Source of the DNA: CAZEYT01 sp964516295
Lineage (GTDB): Bacteria; Verrucomicrobiota; Verrucomicrobiia; Chthoniobacterales; Terrimicrobiaceae
Assembly (NCBI GenBank): GCA_964516295.1
Contig: CAZEYT010000018.1
Coordinates: 1 to 40,902 of the forward strand
Direction of reading: 5' to 3'
Length of the DNA stretch: 40,902 bases
A program made the position numbers and the translations under genes. Shown here piece by piece: positions 1 through 10,247 of this stretch (position 1 is its first letter; each line of letters starts with the position of its first letter). Below the pieces are notes generated by a model, which was not told where the DNA came from, did not search any database, and saw only the letters and a program-made list of their open reading frames with translations.

Positions 1-1
1 C

Positions 2-3000
2 TCGGACTCGGCAATGTTCGACAACTGCCTCGAGCTCCTCACCCTCTCCGGTCGCTCGCTCCCGCATGCGGTGATGATGATGATCCCGGAACCGTGGGAA
101 CTCCACGAGACGATGCCGGAGGACAAGAAGGCGTTCTATGAATTCCACTCGTGTCTGATGGAACCATGGGATGGCCCGGCCTCAATCGCGTTCACCGACG
201 GCAAGGTGATGGGCGCTGTTCTGGATCGCAACGGACTCCGCCCCTCGCGGTATTGGGTAACGAAAGACGGACGCGTGATCATGGCCTCCGAGGCCGGCGT
301 TCTTTCCGTCGACCCGGCCAATGTTCTGGAAAAAGGCCGCCTGCAACCCGGGCGCATGTTTTTGGTGGATACCGAGCAGGGGCGGATTATTGCCGACGAG
401 GAGATCAAAAACTCGATTGTCCGCGAGCATCCCTACCGCGAGTGGCTGGAGGCGAATCACGTGCTCCTCAAAGATTTGCCGGAACCACCGCACGAGCATC
501 TGCCCGATCACGACACCATCCTGCACCGTCAACTGGCCTTCGGCTACACCTTCGAAGACCAGCGCGTGATTCTCGCGCCGATGGCTCGCGACGGCGTGCA
601 ACCGCTCGGCTCGATGGGCACCGATACGCCGCTCGCGGTCCTCTCCGACCGCCCGGTGCTTCTCTATAATTACTTCAAGCAACTCTTCGCACAGGTTACC
701 AACCCGCCGATCGATCCGATCCGCGAAGAAATTGTCACGGCGACCGTCACCATGCTTGGGTCGGAGCGCAATCTCCTCGATCCCAAGCCGGAGAGCTGCC
801 GGATGATCAAGCTGGATTGTCCGATCATCACAAACGGCGAGCTCGAGCAGATCCGCCACGTTGCGAATCCCGACTTCCGCCCGGAGACCCTTTCGATGCT
901 CTTCCCCGCGAGCGAGGGGCCGGACGCCCTGGCCTCGGCCATGGAGTCGCTTTGCGCCGCGGCGGACGAAGCAATTCGAAACGGCAAAAACATTCTCATT
1001 CTGAGCGATCGCGGCGTGGACGCCAAAAACGCCGCCATTCCCGCCCTGCTGGCGGTTTCCGGTCTGCACCACCACCTCATCCGTGCTGGTACACGCACGT
1101 TGGTGAGCCTCGTTTTGGAATCCGGCGAGCCGCGCGAAGTCCATCACTTCGCACTGCTCATCGGCTACGGTGCCAGCGCCATCAATCCGTATCTCGCGTT
1201 CGAATCGCTCGACGACATGATCCGCCAGGGACTCCTCACAGGCGTTGATCACAAAAAGGCGGTCAAAAATTTCGTCAAGGCCGCGATCAAGGGCGTCGTC
1301 AAGACGATGGCCAAGATGGGCATTTCGACGGTTCAGAGCTACCGCGGAGCCCAGATTTTCGAGGCGGTCGGCCTTCACCACTCGGTGGTGGACAAGTATT
1401 TCACCTGGACTCCATCGCGAGTCGAAGGAGCCGATCTCCATGCCATCGGGGTCGAATTGCTCCGCCGTCACGAGCGCGCCTTCTCGAGCCAGCCGGGCGC
1501 GAGTCCGACGCTGGACGTCGGAGGTGAATACCAGTGGCGGCGCGAGGGCGAGGAACACCTCTTCAACCCGGAGACGATCCATTCGCTTCAAAAGGCCGTT
1601 CGCACCGGGGACTACGGCGTTTACAAGAAATACGCCGCCTTGGTGAACGACCAGGAGCGCAAGCACTTCACCCTCCGCGGCCTTCTCGAGTTCAAAAACG
1701 GAGACGCCATTCCCCTCGAGGAAGTCGAGCCGGTCGAGGCCATCATGAAGCGCTTTAAAACCGGCGCGATGAGCTACGGTTCGATCTCGCTCGAAGCGCA
1801 CGAGGCCCTTGCCATCGCCATGAACCGCGTCGGCGGAAAATCGAACACAGGCGAAGGCGGCGAAGACCCGGAGCGTTTCACTTGGACGAACGAGCAGGGC
1901 GACTCCAAAAACTCGGCCATCAAGCAGGTGGCGTCGGGGCGTTTTGGCGTGACCTCGCATTATCTGAGCAACGCCCGCGAAATCCAAATCAAGATGGCTC
2001 AGGGAGCCAAACCGGGCGAAGGCGGCGAGCTGCCCGGAAAAAAAGTGTATCCCTGGGTGGCCAAGACCCGCGGCACGACACCCGGCGTCGGGTTGATTTC
2101 TCCCCCGCCCCACCACGACATTTATTCCATCGAGGATCTCGCCGAGCTTATCCACGACCTGAAAAACGCCAACCGGCGCGCGCGCATTTCCGTCAAACTC
2201 GTCTCCGAGGTCGGCGTCGGCACCATCGCCGCCGGTGTGGCCAAGGCCCATGCGGATGTCGTGTTGATCAGCGGATTCGACGGTGGCACCGGTGCCTCCC
2301 CGCTCTCCAGCATCAAGCACGCGGGCATGCCATGGGAACTCGGCCTTGCCGAAACCCACCAGACCCTCGTCCTCAACAACCTCCGGTCCCGCATCGCCGT
2401 GGAGACCGATGGACAGCTGAAAACCGGACGGGACGTAGCGATTGCGGCTCTTCTCGGTGCTGAGGAATTCGGATTCGCCACCGCTCCGCTCGTCACCCTC
2501 GGGTGTATCATGATGCGCGTCTGCCATCTCAACACCTGTCCGGTCGGCGTGGCGACGCAGAATCCCGAGCTCCGCAAAAACTTCACCGGCGATCCGGCGC
2601 ATACCGTGCATTTCATGCGCTTCGTCGCCGAGGAAATGCGCGAGATCATGGCGAAACTCGGCTTCCGCACCGTGGAGGAAATGATCGGCCGCACGGACAA
2701 ACTCGAAGCCCGCAAGGCAGTTGACCATTGGAAGGCGTCCGGCCTTGACTTGTCGCCCATGCTTTATCAACCGCCGGTCGGACCGGAAGTGGGCCGCTAC
2801 CAGCAGGTCGTGCAGGATCACGGTCTCGAGAAATCGCTCGATGTCTCCGTATTGCTCGATCTCTGCAAACCGGCCATCGAGAACGGCGAACCCGTTCGCG
2901 CCACACTCCCGATCAAAAATGTCAACCGCGTCGTCGGCACCATCGTCGGCAACGAAGTCACCCGCCACCATGGCTCGGCCGGACTGCCGGATGAAACGAT

Positions 3001-3715
3001 CCACCTGCACTTCCAAGGCAGTGCGGGACAGAGCTTTGGAGCCTTCATGCCACCGGGTATGACACTTGAGCTCGAAGGTGACTGCAATGACTACCTCGGG
3101 AAGGGTCTCAGCGGCGGGCGGATTATTGTTTATCCCCCGAAGGGCTCGACCTTCAAAGCCGAGGATAACATCATCACCGGCAACGTCGCCCTCTATGGAG
3201 CCACGTCCGGAGAGGTCTTCATCCGCGGCATGGCCGGGGAGCGCTTCGGCGTCCGCAATTCGGGCGTCCACACCGTGGTGGAAGCCATCGGTGACCACGG
3301 GTGCGAATACATGACCGGCGGTCGGGTTGTCGTGCTGGGAGCGACCGGTCGGAACTTCGCCGCGGACATGTCGGGCGGCGTCGCCTACATCCTCGACGAG
3401 GCGGGCGATTTTGCCACCCACCGCTGCAACGCGGCGATGGTCAACCTCGAAAAAGTCGAGGACCCCGCCGAAGCTCAGGAACTCCGCACCTTCATCGAAC
3501 GCCACGCCGCCCTCACCGGCAGCGAGCGCGCGGCCGCCGTCGTGGCGAACTGGGGGGCAACCCTGCCGAAGTTCGTCAAGGTCATGCCGAAAGATTACAA
3601 ACGCGTGCTCCAGGCCATCGCCCGCGCGCACGCGGACGGTCTCAGTGGAGAAGAGGCCATCAACGCAGCTTTTGAAGCCAACTCCCGCGACGAATCCCGC
3701 GTCGGCGGCAACTGA
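2..3715 (+). CDS. gltB: Glutamate synthase large subunit, 5' end outside window
   Basis: Catalyses the reductive transfer of glutamine amide nitrogen to 2-oxoglutarate in the cytosol, with GltD as electron-donating partner. The frame is open from the window edge (SDSAMFDNCLELL), so the start and the N-terminal catalytic Cys of the class II glutaminase domain lie upstream. The end of the glutaminase domain is visible (DRNGLRPSRYW). The central and FMN-binding synthase domains follow, with KPGEGGELPGKKV near nt 2011-2055 and the 3Fe-4S motif CIMMRVCHLNTCPVG near nt 2500-2550. The C-terminal glycine-rich beta-helix (GXXG domain) is intact. About 1237 of the usual ~1500 residues are present. gltD starts 13 nt after the stop, so the two form an operon. 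Confidence 0.97.
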   Translation, partial: SDSAMFDNCLELLTLSGRSLPHAVMMMIPEPWELHETMPEDKKAFYEFHSCLMEPWDGPASIAFTDGKVMGAVLDRNGLRPSRYWVTKDGRVIMASEAGVLSVDPANVLEKGRLQPGRMFLVDTEQGRIIADEEIKNSIVREHPYREWLEANHVLLKDLPEPPHEHLPDHDTILHRQLAFGYTFEDQRVILAPMARDGVQPLGSMGTDTPLAVLSDRPVLLYNYFKQLFAQVTNPPIDPIREEIVTATVTMLGSERNLLDPKPESCRMIKLDCPIITNGELEQIRHVANPDFRPETLSMLFPASEGPDALASAMESLCAAADEAIRNGKNILILSDRGVDAKNAAIPALLAVSGLHHHLIRAGTRTLVSLVLESGEPREVHHFALLIGYGASAINPYLAFESLDDMIRQGLLTGVDHKKAVKNFVKAAIKGVVKTMAKMGISTVQSYRGAQIFEAVGLHHSVVDKYFTWTPSRVEGADLHAIGVELLRRHERAFSSQPGASPTLDVGGEYQWRREGEEHLFNPETIHSLQKAVRTGDYGVYKKYAALVNDQERKHFTLRGLLEFKNGDAIPLEEVEPVEAIMKRFKTGAMSYGSISLEAHEALAIAMNRVGGKSNTGEGGEDPERFTWTNEQGDSKNSAIKQVASGRFGVTSHYLSNAREIQIKMAQGAKPGEGGELPGKKVYPWVAKTRGTTPGVGLISPPPHHDIYSIEDLAELIHDLKNANRRARISVKLVSEVGVGTIAAGVAKAHADVVLISGFDGGTGASPLSSIKHAGMPWELGLAETHQTLVLNNLRSRIAVETDGQLKTGRDVAIAALLGAEEFGFATAPLVTLGCIMMRVCHLNTCPVGVATQNPELRKNFTGDPAHTVHFMRFVAEEMREIMAKLGFRTVEEMIGRTDKLEARKAVDHWKASGLDLSPMLYQPPVGPEVGRYQQVVQDHGLEKSLDVSVLLDLCKPAIENGEPVRATLPIKNVNRVVGTIVGNEVTRHHGSAGLPDETIHLHFQGSAGQSFGAFMPPGMTLELEGDCNDYLGKGLSGGRIIVYPPKGSTFKAEDNIITGNVALYGATSGEVFIRGMAGERFGVRNSGVHTVVEAIGDHGCEYMTGGRVVVLGATGRNFAADMSGGVAYILDEAGDFATHRCNAAMVNLEKVEDPAEAQELRTFIERHAALTGSERAAAVVANWGATLPKFVKVMPKDYKRVLQAIARAHADGLSGEEAINAAFEANSRDESRVGGN

Positions 3716-3728
3716 TTCTTTTCATAGC

Positions 3729-5222
<1,494 letters not shown>

Positions 5223-5268
5223 GTCGACTCCCCACCTCCTCGCTCTGACGGATTTTTCGCAAAAGGGA

Positions 5269-5296
5269 TTGACGACGGCTCCGGATTTTATATGAC
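5269..5296 (+). promoter_or_regulatory. Predicted sigma70-like promoter of the microcompartment operon
   Basis: TTGACG at 5269-5274 and TATGAC at 5291-5296 are separated by 16 bp, 36 nt upstream of the pduL ATG. This is the only good promoter-like pair in the 109-nt gap between gltD and pduL. The expected transcription start (about 5303) falls inside the palindrome at 5300-5317, as expected for a repressed promoter. The -10 box is a weak match, so this is a prediction by eye. Confidence 0.5.
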
Positions 5297-5299
5297 TGA

Positions 5300-5317
5300 T
5301 TTCGTTCATTAAACGAA
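5300..5317. promoter_or_regulatory. Palindromic operator at the microcompartment promoter
   Basis: TTTCGTT-CATT-AAACGAA is a perfect 7-bp inverted repeat with a 4-nt centre, placed over the predicted transcription start and 14 nt before the pduL ATG. The TTCG/CGAA half-sites resemble operators of DeoR/GlpR-family repressors, which are common regulators of sugar-phosphate catabolism. No regulator gene lies in this window, so the cognate protein is unknown. The palindrome is seen directly; the family assignment is inference. Confidence 0.55.
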
Positions 5318-5331
5318 CTGCTGCGAATCTG

Positions 5332-6012
5332 ATGTCTGCCTCTCCCTCCCCCAGTCGATCCGTCGTCGAGATGCTTGTCCGCGAGACGCTGTACCGTCAG
5401 ATTGGGCAGCCCGCACCAGCGCAGGCGGCACCGGTCCTCATGGTCAACAGTTCCGCCCGCCACATGCACATCTCCCCGGAGAATGTCGAGGTCCTCTTTG
5501 GGAAAGGCGCGGAACTCACGGTTCACAAGTGGCTCTACCAGGAGGGCCAGTTCGCCTCGCAGCAGACGGTCACACTCGTCGGGCCCCGGAAGCGGATCAT
5601 CCCGAATCTTCGCATTCTCGGCCCGTGTCGAAATCTCACGCAAATCGAGCTGGCCTTCACCGACGCCATCCAGCTCGGCATTGATATTCCCGTGCGCATG
5701 TCGGGCGACATCGAGGGCACTCCGGGAGCCTATGTGATGGGTCCGAAAGGCATGCTCGAGATGAAAAACGGCGTCATTCGCGCTGCGCGCCACGTCCACA
5801 TGTCACCCGACGACGCCCGATTCTACGGCGTGAAGCACCTCGACAAAATCACCCTCTGCGTCTCCGCGAAAGGCTGCACCACCCGCTTCGACGATCTCAT
5901 CGTACGCGTGGACCCGACCTTCAAACTCGAGGTCCACATCGACACCGACGAGGCCAATGCCTGTCACCTCGATCAAGCGGACAAAGTCGAACTTTTCAAA
6001 ACCCAACCCTAA
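5332..6012 (+). CDS. pduL: PduL-type phosphate acyltransferase of the microcompartment
   Basis: Converts acyl-CoA plus phosphate to acyl phosphate plus CoA, recycling CoA within the shell and feeding AckA. The 226-aa product has two PTAC domains with the metal-binding histidines SARHMHIS (H44, H46) and AARHVHMSP (H154, H156), plus EVHIDTDEAN (H202). Residues about 8-25 (VVEMLVRETLYRQI) form a short amphipathic helix ahead of a Pro/Ala-rich linker, the usual form of an encapsulation peptide. It is the first gene of the operon, directly behind the promoter and palindrome. The ATG at 5332 keeps the whole targeting helix; no strong Shine-Dalgarno is seen. Confidence 0.93.
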   Translation: MSASPSPSRSVVEMLVRETLYRQIGQPAPAQAAPVLMVNSSARHMHISPENVEVLFGKGAELTVHKWLYQEGQFASQQTVTLVGPRKRIIPNLRILGPCRNLTQIELAFTDAIQLGIDIPVRMSGDIEGTPGAYVMGPKGMLEMKNGVIRAARHVHMSPDDARFYGVKHLDKITLCVSAKGCTTRFDDLIVRVDPTFKLEVHIDTDEANACHLDQADKVELFKTQP

Positions 6013-6030
6013 TCCCAAAAACCCATACAA

Positions 6031-6300
6031 ATGAGCGAAGCAATCGGACTACTCGAAACGCGCGGCTATGTCGGCCTGGTGGAAGCCAGTGACGCCATGA
6101 TCAAGGCCGCAAATGTGAAACTGATCAAATCCGTCCAAATCGGCGGAGCCTTGGTCACGACCATCGTCCAAGGCGATGTCGGCAGCGTCAAGGCCGCCGT
6201 CGAAGCCGGACGGGAGGCCGCCAACCGCGTCGGCAATCTCGTGGCCTCCCACGTCATCGCCCGCCCGGCCCCGGAACTCCTGAAGTTCTTCACCGCCTGA
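6031..6300 (+). CDS. BMC-H hexameric shell protein 1
   Basis: Single-domain BMC (Pfam 00936) shell protein of 89 aa, forming the hexagonal facets of the microcompartment. It starts with the conserved AIGLLETRGYVGLVEASDAMIKAANV pattern and has the alpha/beta core ending VASHVIARPAPELLKFF. The loop lining the central pore reads VQIGGA, a small-residue pore. It lies 18 nt after pduL and 30 nt before the next BMC-H. It diverges clearly from the other two BMC-H proteins here, which resemble each other more closely. Confidence 0.95.
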   Translation: MSEAIGLLETRGYVGLVEASDAMIKAANVKLIKSVQIGGALVTTIVQGDVGSVKAAVEAGREAANRVGNLVASHVIARPAPELLKFFTA

Positions 6301-6330
6301 TTTTTCCACACCTTACCACCACCTAAGTTT

Positions 6331-6627
6331 ATGGCAAACCAAGCACTGGGAATGATTGAAACCAAGGGCCTCACGGCGCAGTTCGAAGCGACCGATGCGA
6401 TGCTCAAAGCCGCCAATGTGGACCTCATCGGCTGGGAAAAAGTCGGCTCCGGCCACGTCACCGTTTTCATCGGCGGATCGGTCGCTGCGGTCAAAGCCGC
6501 CGTTGAAGCCGGTGCCACAGCCGCGAGCACGATTGGCGAAGTCGTCGCTGTTCATGTGATTCCGCGTCCGCACGAAGACCTCTTCAAACTCGGCAAGTTC
6601 CTCGCGGTCAGGCCCGCCTCGAAGTAA
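6331..6627 (+). CDS. BMC-H hexameric shell protein 2
   Basis: 98-aa single BMC-domain shell protein. It has ALGMIETKGLTAQFEATDAM at the start and the conserved GGSVAAVKAAVEAG helix. The pore loop reads KVGSGH, differing from VQIGGA and QVGNA in its paralogues, so the hexamer may have a different pore. The C-terminal tail after the core (DLFKLGKFLAVRPASK) is slightly longer than in the first copy. It sits between the first BMC-H and ackA in the operon. Confidence 0.95.
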   Translation: MANQALGMIETKGLTAQFEATDAMLKAANVDLIGWEKVGSGHVTVFIGGSVAAVKAAVEAGATAASTIGEVVAVHVIPRPHEDLFKLGKFLAVRPASK

Positions 6628-6648
6628 GTCCGACGGCCGTTGCCTCGC

Positions 6649-7833
6649 ATGTCCGCCAACAAAATCCTCGTCGCCAATATCGGCAGCACGTCGCTCAAGT
6701 TCCGCTTGTTCGAAATGCCGTCGGAGCGCGTCCTCGCCAAGGGAGGCGTGGAGCGCATTGGCGGGGCGGAGTCGCCGTTCACGATCACGATCGGCGACGG
6801 ACCGGCGACATCGGGCACGAAGCCATTCGCCGACCACGCGGCGGCCATTCAGTTTCTTGAGAAGGAACTCGACGGCTTTCGTGACCTAGCCGCCGTGGGT
6901 TTCAAGCCCGTCATGGCCCGGGGCATCTCGGGCACGCAGCTCATGGATGAGCGCGTGCTGAAGGCCATGGAGGAATTCAACACCCTTCTCCCGGCCCACA
7001 ACCCGCCTTACATCGCCGGCGTCCGGCTCTTCAACCAACTCTACCCCTCGCTGCCGTGCATCGGAACGTTTGAGACCGCATTCTATGATCACGTGCCGGT
7101 GGAGACCTACCGCTATCCGGTCCCGGTCGCTTGGGAGAAGAAATACGGCATTCGCCGCTATGGCTTTCACGGTGCCAGCCACCGCTACGTCACCGGTCGC
7201 TGTGCGGAACTCCGCGGCACCGACCAGCTCCGCATCATCTCCTGCCACCTCGGCGGCAGCTCCTCGATTGCCGCCGTTCGCAACGGCGTCGCCATCAATT
7301 CCAGCTGGGGCATGACCGCCCAAAGCGGTCTGCCGCAAAACAACCGGGCGGGTGATTTCGATTGCTTTGCCCTCATCTATCTTGCCCGCGACCTCGGTCT
7401 CGGCCTCGACGCGGTCGAAAAAGAACTCTCGGCCAATTCCGGCCTCAAAGGAATGTCCGGCCTTGCCTCGGGTGACCTGCGCGACCTGCTCGCCGCGCGC
7501 GATCGGGGTGAGGAAAACTCGCGCATCGCCCTCGACGTTTTCGTCGCCCAGATCCGTCGCTTCGTCGGCCAGTTCCTTGTCGAAATGAACGGGGCCGACG
7601 TCCTCCTCTTCACCGCGGGCATCGGCGAGAACAACGCCGCTGTCCGCGAGGCGGTCTGTGCCAATCTCGACTTCTGCGGACTTCGCCTCGATCCGGCCGC
7701 CAATGCGGCGACCCGCGCCTCCGAAGCGGTGGTTTCTTCACCGGATTCCCAGATCGAGGTCCGGGTCATCCCGACCAACGAAGAAATCATCATCGCCCGC
7801 AACGCGTGGACCAAACTCGCTTCGGCCGCCTGA
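6649..7833 (+). CDS. ackA: Acetate/propionate kinase
   Basis: Transfers phosphate from acyl phosphate to ADP, giving the ATP yield of the pathway. The 394-aa product has all ASKHA-family signatures: NIGSTSLKFR at the N terminus, YGFHGASHRYV, and SCHLGGSSSIAAVRNG followed by MTAQSGLPQNNRAGDFD. The ATG at 6649 is preferred over a TTG nine nt upstream. It sits between two BMC-H genes, 21 nt after one and 40 nt before the next. No amphipathic terminal helix is evident, so it may act outside the shell. Confidence 0.95.
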   Translation: MSANKILVANIGSTSLKFRLFEMPSERVLAKGGVERIGGAESPFTITIGDGPATSGTKPFADHAAAIQFLEKELDGFRDLAAVGFKPVMARGISGTQLMDERVLKAMEEFNTLLPAHNPPYIAGVRLFNQLYPSLPCIGTFETAFYDHVPVETYRYPVPVAWEKKYGIRRYGFHGASHRYVTGRCAELRGTDQLRIISCHLGGSSSIAAVRNGVAINSSWGMTAQSGLPQNNRAGDFDCFALIYLARDLGLGLDAVEKELSANSGLKGMSGLASGDLRDLLAARDRGEENSRIALDVFVAQIRRFVGQFLVEMNGADVLLFTAGIGENNAAVREAVCANLDFCGLRLDPAANAATRASEAVVSSPDSQIEVRVIPTNEEIIIARNAWTKLASAA

Positions 7834-7873
7834 CCCTTTTCTCCAACAAACCATCCAACCCAAAAAAAACACT

Positions 7874-8155
7874 ATGTCACAACTCGCACTTGGAATGATT
7901 GAAACCCGCGGCCTCATCGCGCTCGTCGAGGCGACGGATGCCATGCTCAAATCCGCGAACGTCGAACTCATCGGTCCGATGACCCAGGTCGGCAACGCCA
8001 TGGTCACCGCCTGCGTCGCCGGTGATGTCGCCGCAGTCAAGGCCGCCACTGAAGCCGGGCGCATCGCCGCCCAGTCGCTCGGCGAAGTCGTCAGCGTCAG
8101 CGTCATCGCCCGCCCACACGCCGAACTCGGCACCGTTCTCCCGAAAGCCAAGTAA
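7874..8155 (+). CDS. BMC-H hexameric shell protein 3
   Basis: 93-aa single BMC-domain shell protein, a close paralogue of the 6331 gene (LALGMIETRGLIALVEATDAM; AGDVAAVKAATEAG). The pore loop reads QVGNA. The ATG at 7874 follows an A-rich leader. From memory the described Planctomycetes-Verrucomicrobia loci carry two BMC-H genes; this third copy, separated from the other two by ackA, looks like an added facet paralogue. Confidence 0.94.
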   Translation: MSQLALGMIETRGLIALVEATDAMLKSANVELIGPMTQVGNAMVTACVAGDVAAVKAATEAGRIAAQSLGEVVSVSVIARPHAELGTVLPKAK

Positions 8156-8222
8156 TCCCGCGGCACCCGTCGGAACCGTCTCCAAGGCGGCTCCGCGTGT
8201 CCCGATCTCCCCTTTCCACGCC

Positions 8223-8531
8223 ATGATCCTTGCCCGCGTTGAAGGCAGCGTTGTTGCCACCAAAAAGAACCCGAAGATGACCGGGAGTAAATTTCTGGTC
8301 GTCCGCCCACAGGTTTTGGATTCCCCAAAGGCAAAGACTTTTCGCGATGGGACCAGCACGCTCGTCGCCGTGGACTCGCTTGGTGCCGGCGAAGGCGAGT
8401 TCGTCCTGATTGTCCAAGGCAGTTCCGCAAGGCTCGCGGCGGATGACAAGGACTCGCCGGTTGATGCGATCGTCGTCGGCATCGTGGATACTGTCGATCT
8501 CGGAAAAACGATTCTCTACAAAGCCTCCTAA
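8223..8531 (+). CDS. BMC-P pentameric vertex protein 1 (EutN/CcmL family)
   Basis: 102-aa EutN/CcmL-fold protein that forms pentamers capping shell vertices. It begins MILARVEGSVVATKKNPKM and continues GSKFLVVRPQV, the typical family opening, with a conserved VDSLGAGEGEFVLIVQGSSAR core and DAIVVGIVD near the end. It precedes the aldehyde dehydrogenase by 12 nt. The other two vertex paralogues lie downstream of that dehydrogenase, giving three BMC-P genes in the operon. Confidence 0.94.
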   Translation: MILARVEGSVVATKKNPKMTGSKFLVVRPQVLDSPKAKTFRDGTSTLVAVDSLGAGEGEFVLIVQGSSARLAADDKDSPVDAIVVGIVDTVDLGKTILYKAS

Positions 8532-8543
8532 GCTTCCTCTCTC

Positions 8544-9974
8544 ATGGCTAATATCGATGAAAAACTGGTCGCCAAGGTCGTTGTCGAAGTCCTCGCCCGG
8601 CTGAAAACCCAGACGACGGCCTCCTCTTCCGGCCAGACCGGATTCGGCGTTTACGACGATATGAACGCCGCGGCGGACGCCGCACAGCGTTCGTTCGAGC
8701 AGCTCCGCGCCGCCGGGGTCTCGGCGCGGAAAAAAGCGATCTCGGTCATTCGCAAACTCTGCGTCCAAAAAGCCCGCGAATGGGGGGAGATCGAATTCGC
8801 CGAGACCAAGATCGGCCGTCTCGACCACAAGATCGAAAAACTCAAGATTTGCGGCGATCTCGTCCCGGGGGTTGAAATGCTGGAGCGCATGGCCTTCAGC
8901 GGGGACTTTGGTCTGACCATCATCGACTTTGCGCCCTGGGGCGTCATCGGAGCGGTCACACCCTCCACACACAGTGTCCCGACCCTCACCGGCAATGCGA
9001 TCAACATCATCGCCGCCGGAAATGCCGTCGTTTACAACACCCATCCGTCGGCCTCCCAATGTGCCGCGCTCGCCATTCGCGAGTATAATCAGGCCATCTT
9101 CGCCGAGACCGGCATTCCCGATCTCCTCACGACCGTCAAAACGCCGACGCTGGAGACATTTGATGCCATGTGCAAACACCCGGCGGTCAAACTTCTCTGC
9201 GTCACCGGCGGACCGGCGGTCGTCGCCGCGGCGATGAAGACCGGCAAGCGCGCCATCTGCGCGGGACCGGGAAATCCTCCGGTGGTCGTGGACGAAACGG
9301 CCGATCTCGACCGCGCAGCGAAATCAATCATCCAAGGAGCCGCCTACGACAACAACCTTCTCTGCATCGGCGAAAAAGAGGTCTTTGTCGTCGCGTCGGT
9401 GGCCGACAAGTTGATCGAAGCCCTGCGCGGGGCGGGCGCCGTTCAACTCACTGCCCCGCAGATCGAGGCCCTCGCGGAAAAAGCCTTCCTTTTTCCCAAA
9501 GGAAAAGGAGCCGGCTGCCCCCACCCCGCGGTCAATCGCGACCTCGTCGGCCGCGACGCCGCCGTTCTCGCCAAGGCCATCGGCCTTGATGTCCCGCCCG
9601 CGACCCAACTTCTTTTCGGCGAGACCGCCGCGGATCACATCTTTGTCGACGAAGAACAAATGATGCCGTTCATCCCCATCGTCCGCGTCCCGGATGTCGA
9701 CACCGCCATCGCCGAAGCCATCAAGGCCGAGCACAGCTACAAACACACCGGCATCATGCACTCGCAGAACATCCGCAACCTCACGAAGATGGCGCAGGAA
9801 ATCGACACGACCCTCTTCATCAAGAACGGCCCGTGCATGACCGGCCTCGGACTCGGCGGCGAGGGCTTCCTGAGCTTCAGCATCGCCACGCCCACCGGCG
9901 AAGGCGTTACGACGCCCATGACGTTCACCCGCTCGCGCCGCTGCGTGATGGTTGACAATCTTAACCTTTTCTAA
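8544..9974 (+). CDS. CoA-acylating aldehyde dehydrogenase (PduP/EutE-like)
   Basis: Oxidises the aldehyde produced in the lumen (expected lactaldehyde) to acyl-CoA with NAD and CoA. The 476-aa product contains TPSTHSVPTLTGNA, the nucleotide-binding region TGGPAVVAAAMKTGK, and the catalytic cysteine in YDNNLLCIGEKEV (Cys274). Residues 5-20 (DEKLVAKVVVEVLARL) form an amphipathic helix followed by a Thr/Ser-rich linker, which matches an N-terminal encapsulation peptide. Full length. Position inside the shell operon supports the role as core cargo. Confidence 0.95.
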   Translation: MANIDEKLVAKVVVEVLARLKTQTTASSSGQTGFGVYDDMNAAADAAQRSFEQLRAAGVSARKKAISVIRKLCVQKAREWGEIEFAETKIGRLDHKIEKLKICGDLVPGVEMLERMAFSGDFGLTIIDFAPWGVIGAVTPSTHSVPTLTGNAINIIAAGNAVVYNTHPSASQCAALAIREYNQAIFAETGIPDLLTTVKTPTLETFDAMCKHPAVKLLCVTGGPAVVAAAMKTGKRAICAGPGNPPVVVDETADLDRAAKSIIQGAAYDNNLLCIGEKEVFVVASVADKLIEALRGAGAVQLTAPQIEALAEKAFLFPKGKGAGCPHPAVNRDLVGRDAAVLAKAIGLDVPPATQLLFGETAADHIFVDEEQMMPFIPIVRVPDVDTAIAEAIKAEHSYKHTGIMHSQNIRNLTKMAQEIDTTLFIKNGPCMTGLGLGGEGFLSFSIATPTGEGVTTPMTFTRSRRCVMVDNLNLF

Positions 9975-9983
9975 GGCCCGTCC

Positions 9984-10247
9984 ATGCGACTTGCCACCAT
10001 CCGCGGCTACGCCACCAGCACGATCAAACACGACAGCCTCGAAGGCTGGCGCTTGCTTGTCGCGGAACCGGATGGTGACGACCTCGCCCCGCAAATCGTC
10101 CTCGACAACCTCGGTGCAGCCATCGGACAGCGTGTCATGATTTCCAGCGACGGAAGCGAAGCTCGCAAAATGGTCGGCTGTGACCTGAGTCCGGCTCGAT
10201 GGAACGTGCTGGGTGTCATCGACCCCGAAAGGAGCCTCGCCCTGTGA
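9984..10247 (+). CDS. BMC-P pentameric vertex protein 2
   Basis: 87-aa EutN/CcmL-family protein starting MRLATIRGYATSTIKHDSLEGWRL and with AIGQRVMISSDGSEARKMVG in the core. It begins 9 nt after the aldehyde dehydrogenase stop. Its TGA stop overlaps the GTG start of the next vertex gene (GTGA), so translation of the pair is probably coupled. It is more divergent from the first BMC-P than a simple duplicate would be. Confidence 0.92.
   Translation: MRLATIRGYATSTIKHDSLEGWRLLVAEPDGDDLAPQIVLDNLGAAIGQRVMISSDGSEARKMVGCDLSPARWNVLGVIDPERSLAL

Noticed and set aside
182..3631. Very long open frame on the minus strand opposite gltB
   Set aside because: It mirrors gltB codon by codon, has no recognisable domain and arises from the third-position GC bias of the sense gene.
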